A stretch of 64,000 nt of DNA from Spodoptera frugiperda (GCF_023101765.2 NC_064239.1:3224001-3288000), one strand, 5' to 3'; shown: positions 43,996 to 54,751, numbered from the stretch's first letter. Program-made: numbers and translations. Notes: generated by a model from the letters alone, not told the origin.

Positions 43996-44985
43996 ACCCA
44001 TATCATATTACAATTAAATTATGTAAGGTCTCCTAACCTAAGAAGTATTTAACGAAGCGTCAATGATTAATTAAATCATGAATCAACATCAACATCAGTG
44101 GCGACAGCGGGAATGTAAAACTATTAAACAAAAAAAAAGTAATTAAAATTTATGGCGCACGAAGTGATCCGCCACGCCAATCACGTTGAAACAATAAAAC
44201 CAAGCTGAATAAATGTCCGTTGAATATAAAAAATGTTTTTGCAAATGAAAATGAAATTTTTGCTGCGAACGTCCCACTTTTGATCATTTTGTTTACTTAG
44301 TACTCCATGTGTTGTGTCATCTTTGATTGTTTACGTTTATTTAATCGCATAAAAATTAATGATAGTGATTTTAGGTTATTTAACTATTAAGAAGCTTGCT
44401 TTTTTACGATTACTTTAGGCATATATGTTAATAATTGTAGCATATTTATAATATGTATATTTACTTATATAAAACATATATTTCCTTTTTTATATTCAAG
44501 TATGCGGTCACGGCCGTTGCAAACAGGAAATATTTATTATACATTAACCATTAAAAGAAATTTCAAGATTATTCACCGAATACCAAAAAACAACCACGAA
44601 AATTATCTTCGTCAAAATAATGACCCGAATTAATTGGCAAAAACACGAGTACAACAATAAACAGAGGGAACAAGCTTCTCCTTTGCTTGTAGGTAAAATT
44701 TAAATATAAATAAGAACAGAGGGATCTCATCGCTTGGAATAAACAAGGTATTTAATTAAAATAGTACGCTATCGTGTGTCAGAAGACCTTTCATTCGTAC
44801 AAATAAATCTGAAATGGTCGGTATATAATGGACGTCGAATTATTTTTGTAATTACCTCAAAAGGCGGAATCGAGACTGTTATAAAGGTTTTTGGATTTAT
44901 AGGTATAATGCATTTTTGTATGATTTCAAATGATACTTGATGGTAGTGAGAAGTCTAGTTTTTGATTTAAATTATACGCAACGCA

Positions 44986-45293
44986 ACGTTACGCCTTTTA
45001 TCCCCGAAGGGGTAGTCTGGAATTGTGTCCAGTATATGGCAATAGGCTCACCCCTATTACTTGGGACTTATAACACAAATGGTGAAAAGTGGGTGTACAT
45101 TGTATAGCGGCATTACGTGCCGTAATGTGCACCTCTGCCTACCTCTTCGGGGATAAAAGGCGTGACGTTGTGTGTGTGTGTGTGGGGTAGACAGAGGTGC
45201 ATATTACGACACGTAATGCCGCTATACAATGTACACCCACTTTTCACCATTTGTGTCATAAGTTCCATGTAATAGTGGGTGAGCCTATTGCCT
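44986..45293. repeat. SINE family B, rearranged into inverted pieces
   Basis: Three joined parts: 44986-45014 reverse (only the terminal 29 bp), 45015-45170 forward (3' part), and 45185-45293 reverse (3' part), with a GT microsatellite (45168-45184) between the last two. Together they form a long interrupted palindrome. Confidence 0.75.
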
Positions 45294-45890
45294 TGATTTA
45301 AATTATGACCATTCGAAAGAGGAACTGTGGTTATAAACGCTTTATATTTGTCAGGCATATAAGAAGTTCTATAAGAAAAATGACAAAAATACTTTTTCCA
45401 ACAATTTCACCTTTTATCCGTTTCAAATAGATTTCAAATTCCTTTGACGGTGTATCTGGCTCTGACATTCACACATTGTAGATTAAAAATTCCATTGGAT
45501 ACAGTATTTTTGGACATCCATTTGTACAGAAGACATAAAAATGTATGATTGGTGTTGACATCTATATGACATTTGACAGTAAACTAAATTATACAGACGC
45601 AGACGTTGATTATACATTAAAGCCTTTTCCTTGAATTACTCTATATAGTATAAATATAACATAAAAATCCGTGGCATAGTTTTAAAGATTAAGGCATACA
45701 TAAGGACAGGCAGCGGAAAGCGACTTTATTTTATATGAATGTATGTATCTGTGTATTCATTAAGTGGCGAAAGAAATATTATTATATTTAACTAACTAAA
45801 TAGATACTATAGACACGTATTATTTATTATCTATTCAACATAAATACTTGTATAAAACCTCGTTCTTGAAATCATTATACATTCAGGTCA

Positions 45891-46024
45891 CCGCGGGGTT
45901 TTCGCAAAAATGTCATCTTCAACTTATTCGCGTTGTTTGTCCGACTTTGTCGACCAACTCGACAAACTCGCCCCTGATTTTAATAATTCCGTACCCGGAC
46001 ATTTTGCGTGGAAACGAACCTCTC
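45891..46024 (+). other. Open, GC-richer segment abutting the copia 5' LTR
   Basis: After a CATTCAG that could be a splice acceptor (45887-45893) lies about 130 bp that is open in more than one frame. The ATG at 45909 gives MSSSTYSRCLSDFVDQL and then LDKLAPDFNNSVPGHFAWK, running into the LTR. I do not recognise it. It could be a broken exon, a fragment of another element, or chance. Confidence 0.3.
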
Positions 46025-46168
46025 TGTTGAAATGTTAAAATTTGACTTTATGATTAATACAACCTTATGCTGAGTTATAGACAATTTGACACTTTGTTAT
46101 CTGTGGTATCTCGTTTCGATTATTAAACTACATAAATTTCTTTGATCTTTTATTTAATAAATTCATCA
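46025..46168 (+). repeat. Copia 5' LTR (144 bp)
   Basis: TGTTGAAATG to ATTCATCA. Relative to the 3' LTR it lacks two blocks near 46051-46065 and a short GCGC-containing piece near 46141. The shared parts look identical. AATAAA occurs near the end. Confidence 0.92.
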
Positions 46169-46182
46169 GGTTATGGGCCCAG
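46169..46182 (+). promoter_or_regulatory. Copia primer binding site: anticodon arm of initiator tRNA-Met
   Basis: GGTTATGGGCCCAG lies directly after the 5' LTR. It is the complement of CTGGGCCCATAACC, the anticodon stem-loop (CAU) of eukaryotic initiator tRNA-Met, rather than a 3' CCA end. Priming from a cleaved half of this tRNA is the known mode of Drosophila copia. Confidence 0.85.
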
Positions 46183-46336
46183 GCCACCTGATCGCTTTCT
46201 CAAAATTGTTTAATAGTATAAAACAATATAAAAGAATATAAAAGTTTCATTGAATCCGTAATAAATGTAGTTCGGAATAATCATAACCTTAAAGTCAACA
46301 CTCATTTGTTTTTCTTCCGAACTCTTCATCAGCAAA

Positions 46337-49300
46337 ATGTCTTCTACAAACACGATGGCACTGATTGAAAAACTGACTGGAAGAGAGAACTATCCAACGT
46401 GGAGATTCGCCGTTCAAACGTATCTTGAGCACGAGGATTTGTGGCAATGCGTCACAGCGGAAGAAAGAGTTGACCCCAAACTTGACACAAAAGCTAAGTC
46501 AAAAATAATTTTATTAGTACATCCTATCAACTATGTACATATACAAGAAGCGAAATCTGCCAAGGAGGTGTGGAATAACCTCTCTAGAGCTTTTGATGAT
46601 AAAGGGTTGACACGAAAGGTTGGCTTATTGAGAGATCTGATAACCACAACATTAGAATCTTGTCAGAGCATAGAAGACTATGTAAACAAGATTATATCAA
46701 CAGCACACAAGTTAAGAAATATTGAGTTCGATGTAAATGATGAATGGCTTGGTACGCTATTGCTAGCTGGCTTACCTGAAGTCTACCAGCCAATGATTAT
46801 GGCACTCGAAAGCTCTGGTGTGGCAATAACTGCTGATTCTGTGAAGACTAAGCTATTACAAGATGTAAGAAGCTCTGAAAGTAGTGCATTATATGTGAAT
46901 AAATACAAAGGGAAACAGTTACAGGTTGCCAAACAAGCTACAGAGAAAACATCTAAAAGTAAAGGTCCAAGATGTTTTGTGTGCAATAAATATGGACATG
47001 TAAGTAAACACTGTTGGCATAAGAAGAAACAGTCGGATCAAAGTGGAAACTATGTGGCAGTACTATCTGCTACTGAAAACAATGAAAATGGATGGTTTAT
47101 AGACTCTGGTGCGTCAATGCATATGACGATGCACAGTGACTGGCTATATGATATAATACCACCACCGATTAATACAATAAAAGTGGCAGATGACAAGAAA
47201 CTCTTAGTGAAATCTTGTGGCAAAGTAAATTTAAATGTGATTGGCAGTAATGGCAAAATGAATACAATTCAAGTAAAGGATGTTCTTTATATTCCTGGTT
47301 TGGCCACCAATCTTTTATCTGTCAGTCAAATTATTAAAAATGGATGTAAAGTACAATTTGATGAGAAAGGTTGTAAAATATCAAACAGAAATAATGAACA
47401 AGTTGCCACTGCAAAGATGAGTAATAATATGTACAAACTAAATACTCATAGTATGCCTGCCTACACATCTGTAACAAAAGAAAATGACTGGTATTTATGG
47501 CATCAGAGAATGGCCCATTTAAACTTTGAAGACTTGAATAAATTAACAGAAAGCTCTGGATTTAAGCTAGAAAATAAAGAAAAAGTAATATGTATTTCTT
47601 GTCTTCAAGGAAAACAATCAAGAATACCTTTCCCTACTGAGGGATCACGAGCTCAAAATGCACTGGAACTCATCCACTCGGATGTTTGTGGGCCCATGGA
47701 GGTATCATCCCTTGGAGGTGCTCGTTACTTTGTAACTTTCATTGATGACTTCACTCGAAAGGTATTTATATACATATTAACTAAGAAATCAGAAGTGTTT
47801 GAAAAATTTAAGGAATTTAAAGCCTTGGTGGAAAATAAACTTGGTTTTAATATAAAAACACTCCGTACTGATAATGGGAATGAATATTTAAGCAATGATT
47901 TTCAGCATTTTCTTAAAAGGTCTGGCATTTCTCATCAAACATCCGCCCCCTACACCCCTCAACAAAATGGTTTAGCGGAGCGAATGAATAGAACCCTATT
48001 AGAAAGAGCAAGATGCATGTTGCTTAACGCAAAACTACAAAAGCAATATTGGGCTGAAGCAGTGACAACAGCAGCATATATCACAAATAGATGCCCGACA
48101 AGGGTGTTAGATTATTTAACACCAGAAGAAAAATGGAGTGGTAAAAGGCCGGATATTAGTCATTTAAAAGTTTTTGGTTGTGAAGCTATGGTTCACATCC
48201 CTAAAGAAAAAGCCAAGAAGTGGGATCCAAAGGCAATAAAGATGATTTTTGTGGGCTATAGTAATGAAACAAAAGGCTACAGGTTCTTTGATCCAAAGAC
48301 AAGAAAAGCTTTAATCAGCAGAGATGCAATTTTTATTGAAAGTTCTGTAAAGAGAGATTATGCAGCTATGCCATTATCTGAGTCGGTCTCCGAATCAAAA
48401 ATTGAAAATGAAAGCCCGACTAATAATGACACAACATCTGAAAGCACTGAAGACTCCTACCAATCAGATGATGGATCTGTATATGAACCAGATGAAACAC
48501 TTGAGGAAATGGAATCAGAACGAAACATAACAACTAGATCTAGAATGCGGACTGCCAAAATGCAAGGTAATACATATATGTGTGCAGATGAAATAATTGA
48601 TCAATATGATGTTCCAGAAACCTATGCTGCAGCAATATCCAGTGACAATGTGCATGCTGAGAAATGGAAACAATCAATCAATGAAGAACTAAGTGCACAC
48701 CAAAAGAACAACACCTGGAGTTTAATGGAAAAACCAAAAGGAGTACGACTAATTGACTGTAAATGGGTCTTCAGAATAAAAGATAATGGGTCAGTTTTTA
48801 AATCAAGGCTATGTGCTAAAGGATGTGGACAAATAAAAGGAATTGATTACACTGAAGTTTACTCTCCAACAGTCAGATATGATTCAATAAGAATCTTACT
48901 CTCAGAAGCTGTTCAACATGAATATGCAATGATGCAGTTTGACATCAAGACTGCATTTTTATATGGAGATGTGAAAGAAGACATTTATATGAGAGTTCCT
49001 GAAGGTTTGAATGTCCCACCAAATCAGGTATGTAAACTTAATCGTTCACTCTATGGTTTAAAACAAGCACCAAGATGCTGGAATCAAAAATTTGACAATC
49101 TGCTTAAGAAATTTGGATTTAAGAACAGTCATGCAGATAGATGTGTTTATCTTGGAAATGTTGATAATAATAATATCTATTTATTACTTTATGTTGATGA
49201 CGGCCTACTGATGTCAAAGTCAAACAAAGCTTTACAGAAAGTAATATGTGAACTTAAAGATAATTTTGAAATCACACAAAGTGATCCAAAGAATTTTGTA

Positions 49301-50137
49301 GGAATGCAATTAGAAAGGTTTGAAAAATGTATTTATATCCATCAAACAAAATACATTGAGAGATTATTATGTAAGTTCGATATGAATAATGCTAACAGTA
49401 ATAACATTCCAGTTGACCCGCATACAACTCTAGAAAAGGGAACTGAAACACCAGACAAGAACATACAATATAGAGAAGCTGTTGGTTCACTAATGCACCT
49501 TGCAGTGGTAAGCAGGCCTGACATCATGTATGCAGTCAGTCTGGTGAGTCGCTATTTGAATAGTTATAATCAAACACATTGGAATGTTGTCAAGAAAATA
49601 TTTCGATACTTAAAAGGGACAAAAGACTATGGCCTATGTTACTCGCCCTCAAGGAGCTGCCTTGAAGGCTACAGCGATGCAGATTATGCAAAAGACACTT
49701 GCACACGCAGGTCTTTGACAGGATATGTATTCATAAAGAATAGTGCAGCTGTAACATGGGCAACACAATGTCAACACAGTGTGGCATTATCCACTACTGA
49801 AGCAGAGTTCATGGCTGCATGTTCAGCAACCAAAGAAGCCATATGGTTAAAAAGATTATTAATAGATATAAATGCATTTAACCAGAACTCTATTTGTTTA
49901 AACATTGATAATCAAAGTGCAATTTGTTTAATTAAGAATGTAGATTATCACAAAAGATGCAAGCATATTGATATTAGATATAATTTTATCAAAGAAAAAT
50001 ATTTAGAGAAAGAAATAGATCTTAAATATGTAAATACCAAAGAACAATATGCTGACATCTTTACTAAGGCATTACCCAAAGAAAAATTTCAATATCTTAG
50101 AGATAAAATTGGTGTTAAACAATTGTCATTTTTATAA
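46337..50137 (+). CDS. Ty1/copia Gag-Pol polyprotein, intact, 1266 aa
   Basis: Continuous ORF with the copia order of domains: UBN2-type Gag (about 50-190); one CCHC knuckle (C213-C226, CFVCNKYGHVSKHC); aspartic protease DSGAS (D256); GAG-pre-integrase starting WHQRMAH (W388); integrase core with D449 (HSDVCGP), D512 (RTDNG) and E548 (AERMN), a D-35-E spacing; RVT_2 reverse transcriptase with YVDD at 952-955; and RNase H with SDADYAKD (D1114) and the LSTTEAE and HIDIRYNF blocks. Protease-integrase-RT-RNase H order is diagnostic for copia as opposed to gypsy or BEL. ATG at 46337 follows AGCAAA, about 155 bp after the primer site. No stops or frameshifts are seen. Its codons are AT-richer than those of the BEL ORF. 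Confidence 0.96.
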   Translation: MSSTNTMALIEKLTGRENYPTWRFAVQTYLEHEDLWQCVTAEERVDPKLDTKAKSKIILLVHPINYVHIQEAKSAKEVWNNLSRAFDDKGLTRKVGLLRDLITTTLESCQSIEDYVNKIISTAHKLRNIEFDVNDEWLGTLLLAGLPEVYQPMIMALESSGVAITADSVKTKLLQDVRSSESSALYVNKYKGKQLQVAKQATEKTSKSKGPRCFVCNKYGHVSKHCWHKKKQSDQSGNYVAVLSATENNENGWFIDSGASMHMTMHSDWLYDIIPPPINTIKVADDKKLLVKSCGKVNLNVIGSNGKMNTIQVKDVLYIPGLATNLLSVSQIIKNGCKVQFDEKGCKISNRNNEQVATAKMSNNMYKLNTHSMPAYTSVTKENDWYLWHQRMAHLNFEDLNKLTESSGFKLENKEKVICISCLQGKQSRIPFPTEGSRAQNALELIHSDVCGPMEVSSLGGARYFVTFIDDFTRKVFIYILTKKSEVFEKFKEFKALVENKLGFNIKTLRTDNGNEYLSNDFQHFLKRSGISHQTSAPYTPQQNGLAERMNRTLLERARCMLLNAKLQKQYWAEAVTTAAYITNRCPTRVLDYLTPEEKWSGKRPDISHLKVFGCEAMVHIPKEKAKKWDPKAIKMIFVGYSNETKGYRFFDPKTRKALISRDAIFIESSVKRDYAAMPLSESVSESKIENESPTNNDTTSESTEDSYQSDDGSVYEPDETLEEMESERNITTRSRMRTAKMQGNTYMCADEIIDQYDVPETYAAAISSDNVHAEKWKQSINEELSAHQKNNTWSLMEKPKGVRLIDCKWVFRIKDNGSVFKSRLCAKGCGQIKGIDYTEVYSPTVRYDSIRILLSEAVQHEYAMMQFDIKTAFLYGDVKEDIYMRVPEGLNVPPNQVCKLNRSLYGLKQAPRCWNQKFDNLLKKFGFKNSHADRCVYLGNVDNNNIYLLLYVDDGLLMSKSNKALQKVICELKDNFEITQSDPKNFVGMQLERFEKCIYIHQTKYIERLLCKFDMNNANSNNIPVDPHTTLEKGTETPDKNIQYREAVGSLMHLAVVSRPDIMYAVSLVSRYLNSYNQTHWNVVKKIFRYLKGTKDYGLCYSPSRSCLEGYSDADYAKDTCTRRSLTGYVFIKNSAAVTWATQCQHSVALSTTEAEFMAACSATKEAIWLKRLLIDINAFNQNSICLNIDNQSAICLIKNVDYHKRCKHIDIRYNFIKEKYLEKEIDLKYVNTKEQYADIFTKALPKEKFQYLRDKIGVKQLSFL

Positions 50138-50228
50138 AATTATATGAACTAAATGTAACAACTCAAGTTGTAAGTGTAGTTACCAAGAGTTTATTAATGT
50201 AAGTGTGTAATGGGTAAAAGTAATGTAA

Positions 50229-50350
50229 TTTTTTGTTTTTGTAAAACTCATAGAGAGATGTAAAGTTTAATTTGGTGAGAGTGTTCAATTCTTTTGTTTT
50301 TATAAGTATAACTTGTAGATGTAAAGTTCAAATTTGGTGAGAGTGTTGAA
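50229..50350 (+). repeat. Imperfect ~60-bp tandem duplication carrying the copia purine tract
   Basis: 50229-50288 and 50289-50350 are two versions of one unit, each ending in AATTTGGTGAGAGTGTT. The second GGTGAGAG abuts the 3' LTR and is the likely polypurine tract; the first copy is followed by a diverged LTR start (TGTTCAATTC). Confidence 0.8.
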
Positions 50351-50518
50351 ATGTTAAAATTTGACTTTATCTTTGATTTAATATTCATACAACCAGATTT
50401 GAAAGTAAAGTATGCTGAGTTATAGACAATTTGACACTTTGTTATCTGTGGTATCTCGTTTCGATTATTAAACTACATAAATTTCTTTAGCGCGATCTTT
50501 TATTTAATAAATTCATCA
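50344..50518 (+). repeat. Copia 3' LTR (175 bp)
   Basis: TGTTGAAATG to ATTCATCA. The longer of the two LTRs, with the extra segments near 50371-50410 and TAGCGC near 50489. AATAAA near its end may act as the polyadenylation signal. Confidence 0.92.
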
Positions 50519-50780
50519 GTATGATTTGTGTGTTTATATGTACGTTTTTGCGATTATCTCGCGTTTGGCTGAACCGATTTTGATTAGATTAAGGATATTA
50601 CTTAAAATAATGAAGGCGGGGAAGAAAATTTAAGGCGGTATTTAAAAAAAGATCTGTCTTATTGATATAAATTATTTCATTTTTATATTTATTAATGCGC
50701 AAACCATTCTATGTTGAGCCTATAATGGTTTGCGCAATTAGCTCAAATAAATATTATTGGTTATATGAAAACTTAGTTTT
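50519..50780 (+). repeat. Dispersed repeat abutting the copia 3' LTR
   Basis: CGATTATCTCGCGTTTGGCT, GAACCGATTTTGATTAGA and a GCGCAATTAGCTCAAATAAA end: a common lepidopteran element body into which the copia copy appears to have landed or recombined. Confidence 0.5.
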
Positions 50781-51109
50781 GGAGCAAACTCATCTTAAAC
50801 AGTTATTCTGAGATCTGATATTGTTTTTACTGACTTCGAAATAATGTTCTCAATATAATTGATGTATTCAGAATAATTATAAGGATAGTTGCTGAACTTT
50901 TTGTGTATTTTGTATTATCTAGAATAATTTAGTCTGACTGAACTTTGGATACTAAAATTATCAAGAATAACATAGGTTGTTTTTAAAGAGAAATTTATGC
51001 TCTATATCTATATACATAAGAGTTTAATTTAGGCAACCTTTAACGATGGATGTGTTTTTTAAACTTTCTTAATAATAGACGTATTTTTATAATAACTAAC
51101 GTGAGATAA

Positions 51110-51285
51110 ACTAAATTGACTAGAAATCACGATTTACTCACGTAAATTAGGCATCACGTTTTTAGTTTCGAGTTATGCGTGCGCTGCTCATGAAGAAGAG
51201 CCCCTCTTTGAATCGAAACTAGTAGAGCGTTACATTATCGTATTAATTTAGATGAGTAAACCGTAATTTTTAGTTAATTTCTTAG
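51110..51285. mobile_element. Foldback MITE family E, diverged two-armed copy
   Basis: Ends ACTAGAAATCACGATTTACT and GAGTAAACCGTAATTTTTAG are inverted relatives; the centre contains GCGCTGCTCATGAAGAAGAG. Left arm shortened. Confidence 0.6.
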
Positions 51286-51314
51286 ACGTTTTAAACTTTC
51301 ATGATATCAATATC

Positions 51315-51364
51315 AAAAAGGTTTCAATGCGTACTAAATGCGTACTTTTTATTGAAACCTTTTT
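51315..51364. repeat. 14-bp hairpin with direct repeat in loop
   Basis: AAAAAGGTTTCAAT and ATTGAAACCTTTTT pair across a 22-nt loop containing TGCGTAC twice. Confidence 0.65.
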
Positions 51365-51559
51365 CATTTAAAATATAACATACATAAACCAACACATTTA
51401 GTTGGCGAATGTTTCACCAATTAGAAACTAATTGCCCGTAATTTGCACACCTCACTAAAACGTTCGCTCCTGTCCTTGAAAACAGACAATGTGTTTTATT
51501 TGGGAAACAAATTAATATCGAATACCTATCTATTGAATATAGTAGAGGATCGTCTGTTT

Positions 51560-51740
51560 TTAACCGACTTGAAAAAAGGGGGTTCTTTGTTTGACCTGTA
51601 TGTATGTATGTATGTTTGGGCGCGATTAACCCGTGGATGGCTGAACCACAATACAGACAATGTATGAGCTGACTTGGGTGCTAGAACTTTTTATCACATG
51701 AGAACGCGGGTGACGTCACGGGCAGAAGCTAGTATCTAAT
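51560..51740 (+). repeat. Dispersed repeat with ATGT run (family H-like)
   Basis: ACCGACTTGAAAAAAGGGGG, TGTATGTATGTATGTATG, GATTAACCCGTGGATGGCTG, GGGCAGAAGCTAGTATCTAA. Confidence 0.5.
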
Positions 51741-52024
51741 AATTATATGCTATTTTGATGAGTTCAGAAGTCTATCTCAATTCTATGCATAGCTCGTACC
51801 ATAGACGTGTCCTGTTGGTTAGTATCAGCGCAAACGCTTTCGAGGCTTTGATATTCTGTAGACGCGGGCAACAGCAAACTGGTTAGTTTCTACTAAACTA
51901 ACATATATAATAATTATGTATAGTAGATAATTTAATATACATAGGCTGTGAAAATGAAATTTGTGGATTAGTGTCATTGCTACAAAATAATTTAGGTACC
52001 TTTTTTTGGTCAAACCATTTCCCA

Positions 52025-52059
52025 ACTCGTTTTGTCACTAGTAGTATGACAAAACGAGT
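52025..52059. repeat. 13-bp perfect hairpin
   Basis: ACTCGTTTTGTCA and TGACAAAACGAGT around 9 nt (CTAGTAGTA). Confidence 0.65.
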
Positions 52060-52604
52060 ACCTGGTATATAACACATAGATAGTAATAGATATTACATAA
52101 CACATAAGACTTTTAACCAAAAGTATCTAAAAGTATTCCGTGTTTTAGCCCGCCCTTATCTAATCACGAAGGTAGTAAAACAGGATAAACGTATAGATTC
52201 TCACTAAACAAAGGGTTTTCTTGTCGTCTAACAAATATACCTTCGAAATTACGTAAACACGGTGAGTATACTTGAATTTCTAAGTTTTCCGAACGGATGT
52301 AAAATAAATTTTGTTCCAAACGAACTAAATTAAGTTGTAAGACTTGTTATATTGCCAGGGCGGAAAGTTTCGCATGGGTTGAAGGGAAAGATGAAACCTT
52401 AGTAAAGGTTCGAAAATGAGGTTTTCGACGAAATTAATTTATAGTAAACGGGTATGTTGGTATATGTAACTAAGTATAAGGTGAGTGAGAGATTTACAAT
52501 CACTTATTTACATATACAAACTGATGGATTTTTTCAACCAATCGCCTCTAAACCATATCTTTACTAAAAGATACTTAGCGTGTCGTAATACTTAAACTTA
52601 AACG

Positions 52605-52694
52605 TTAAACGTCGTTGTGTGAGTGAGGTTACCGGAGGCCTAATTACCCCCCTTCCCATCTTCCCAATCCCCGATTCCCCAACAACCCTTAAAT
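52605..52694 (-). repeat. Dispersed repeat family C, copy 5 (fragment)
   Basis: TGAGTGAGGTTACCGGAGGC and CCAATCCCCGATTCCCCAAC. Middle part only. Confidence 0.68.
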
Positions 52695-53444
52695 TGTGTC
52701 TGTCTTGTGGCTCATGTTGTGCCAATGGATAATGAATTTATTATGCAGGGTATAAAGTATTTATTTATTTCTAGGAAAACATTTACTCTCGTATAAACCA
52801 TAAAATCAACTTATCACAAAAATTCCCAAAAATACACAAATAAACAAAATAAAAATAATTGTATAAAGAATTTAGAGGCCATTAAATGATTATTTTAATG
52901 AGACGTAAAAAAATATTTGAGCATTACAAACACCACAAATGGCTGTAGAGTTTTTGAGCATCGCGTGTGTAGGAATCATTATGTTGAACGAGATTTATTT
53001 ACATAAATACAGCCTTCCTATGTTTCGCTAAAATCTTAACAAGTTGTTGAGCTTGCTCGTAAAACTGGGAAGTTTTGAATTACCCTTATTTTACTTTGAA
53101 GCCTATGTTTAAATTATTGCTTCAAATGGTTTTGTGAATTTACTTACTTCTTTCTTTGTTATTGGTTGAAAATATTTAACTTTCATTCTGTTTGGGACAT
53201 AAAAATGGGATAGTACTGACTGTGACATTTACGTAGTATATTATCTCTATCAAGTAACTGCGATACAAGTGCAGCAGCGTAATACGAGATTTGTTGGTTT
53301 ACTTTTTGGGCAGCCAAAACGTGTTTTGTGAATAAACTAGTTAAATTGGACGTAAAAGAAATTATTATTAGTTTTTGCAAGTGCTATGTTATGATATCAT
53401 CAATATTTTAAAATAACTATAAATCATGGTTTATTGCCTGTAGG

Positions 53445-53566
53445 CTGCGCGACGTTACCGCGTCTGCGCACGCTGCTCATGATAAAGAGTCCCTCTGTGA
53501 CTCGAAACTAGTAGAACCTTTCTCCATTAATTTACGTAAATAAACCGTGATTTTTAGTTAATCTCT
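53445..53566. repeat. Foldback MITE family E, right arm
   Basis: GTAGGCTGCGCGACGTTACC, CGCTGCTCATGATAAAGAGT, CTCGAAACTAGTAGAACC, ending CCGTGATTTTTAGTTAAT. Confidence 0.62.
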
Positions 53567-54403
53567 TATACTTTACACGACACAACAAACATTTACATTC
53601 ACAGTTCAAAAGTTAAATCGAAGTTCTTGTTTAAAACCAGGATTAGACTTTGCTTAAGACTTGTCTATTCTATTTGTCTGCATCCTTGTAGACAGCATTG
53701 CAACTTGTACTTGCATGCCAATATAACAGCGTTAACTAGTTTCTAAAGCTAAGCTGCCGACTCCATCTATGTTTGGACCGACTAATGAGTGTGTATGAAA
53801 TGGATTTCAAGCTGTAAACACTAGTCTTAGTGCGATTGTTCAGATCTATATGTACGTGTTTGTGTATGGGAAACTAAGCATTGTAACAATGTTGTTTAGA
53901 GATGATAATTGCATATACTTTATATTAAAAGTGCGTACAAAATATCCAATGATATTAAACATAATAATTATGGTTAAATCGTGTATGGCTTTACGTTATT
54001 GACAGATCTTGGACAATTGAAAAACATAAATAGCACCTAATCTTATTTAAGTAACATTCCCACGTCTAAATAACAAATCATTCGTCATTTATTATTTATT
54101 ACTTAAATAATAATCCTACAGGTACTCGGGAGGAAATAAGAAATCTAAAAGCTAACGACCTTTTACCCACACATTTATTCAGATTTGCTCAAGTTTGTGA
54201 AATGGCAGGAACAAGGAGTAGCTGAGAGCCGCGCGCTCATTACGTGCCTAGCCGCAAGATGGCCGAACAAGCTCCACTTGAATCGAAACTTTAAAATAAT
54301 AATCATGAGGAATAAAAATATCCTTACAATAATACTTTACTACATACCATTAATGCACGGTACATATTATAATGCAATACTTAGTTGTGACTTAGTTTTG
54401 AAG

Positions 54404-54751
54404 GTGTAGACAGATGTGCACATTACAGCATGTAATGCTACTTTATTTTCACCATTTGTGTCATAAAGTCAAAGTCAAAGCATTTATTTCAATTAATCCT
54501 AAATCAGGCACTTTTGAAACGTCAAATTAAATTGTCCGTCAGTCTGTCCGTCAGTGAGGCTCGGCGCTCGTTCTAAAGTGTTGTTTCGAATGGAGAAGAA
54601 CGAGCAAGAAACTTCATATATGAGTCCTATGTAATAGAAGGTGAGCCTATTGCCATATACTGGGCACAATTCCAGACTCCGTGTTAAAGTTCACTACTGA
54701 GAAATTTTTGAAAATCCGAAAAATGCCTCGTCAAATTTTGCTCGACCTAGA
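54404..54751 (-). repeat. SINE family B split by a nested insertion
   Basis: 54404-54465 (GTAGACAGATGTGCACATTA up to CACCATTTGTGTCATA) and 54622-54751 (AGTCCTATGTAATAGAAGG on) are adjoining parts of one reverse copy, separated by an unrelated repeat. Confidence 0.72.
54466..54621. repeat. Nested repeat beginning AAGTCAAAGTCAAAGC
   Basis: Runs from the tandem AAGTCAAAGTCAAAGCATTT to GGAGAAGAACGAGCAAGAAAC, a recognisable lepidopteran dispersed tail repeat. Inserted into the family B SINE; CATA appears at both edges (54462-54465 and 54615-54618) and could be a short target duplication. Confidence 0.6.

Larger units (their letters stand above)
43223..45890. other. No gene seen between repeats
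   Basis: AT-rich sequence around the family D and rearranged family B copies. No exon-like segment found before 45891. Confidence 0.4.
46025..50518 (+). mobile_element. Ty1/copia LTR retrotransposon, near complete (4494 bp)
   Basis: 5' LTR (46025-46168), half-tRNA primer site, leader, Gag-Pol ORF, purine tract and 3' LTR (50344-50518). Both LTRs start TGTTGAAATG and end ATTCATCA. They align apart from indels that leave the 5' LTR 31 bp shorter. The flanks (CCTCTC on the left, GTATG on the right) show no target duplication. The ORF is intact, so the copy could still be transcribed, but the mismatched LTRs argue for a recombinant origin. Confidence 0.93.
52060..54403. other. No gene seen between repeats
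   Basis: Family C and E pieces are listed separately; the rest is anonymous AT-rich DNA. Confidence 0.4.

Noticed and set aside
46025..50518. Target duplication for the copia element
   Set aside because: Shifting the LTR ends by a few bases either way gave no matching 4-6 bp flanks.
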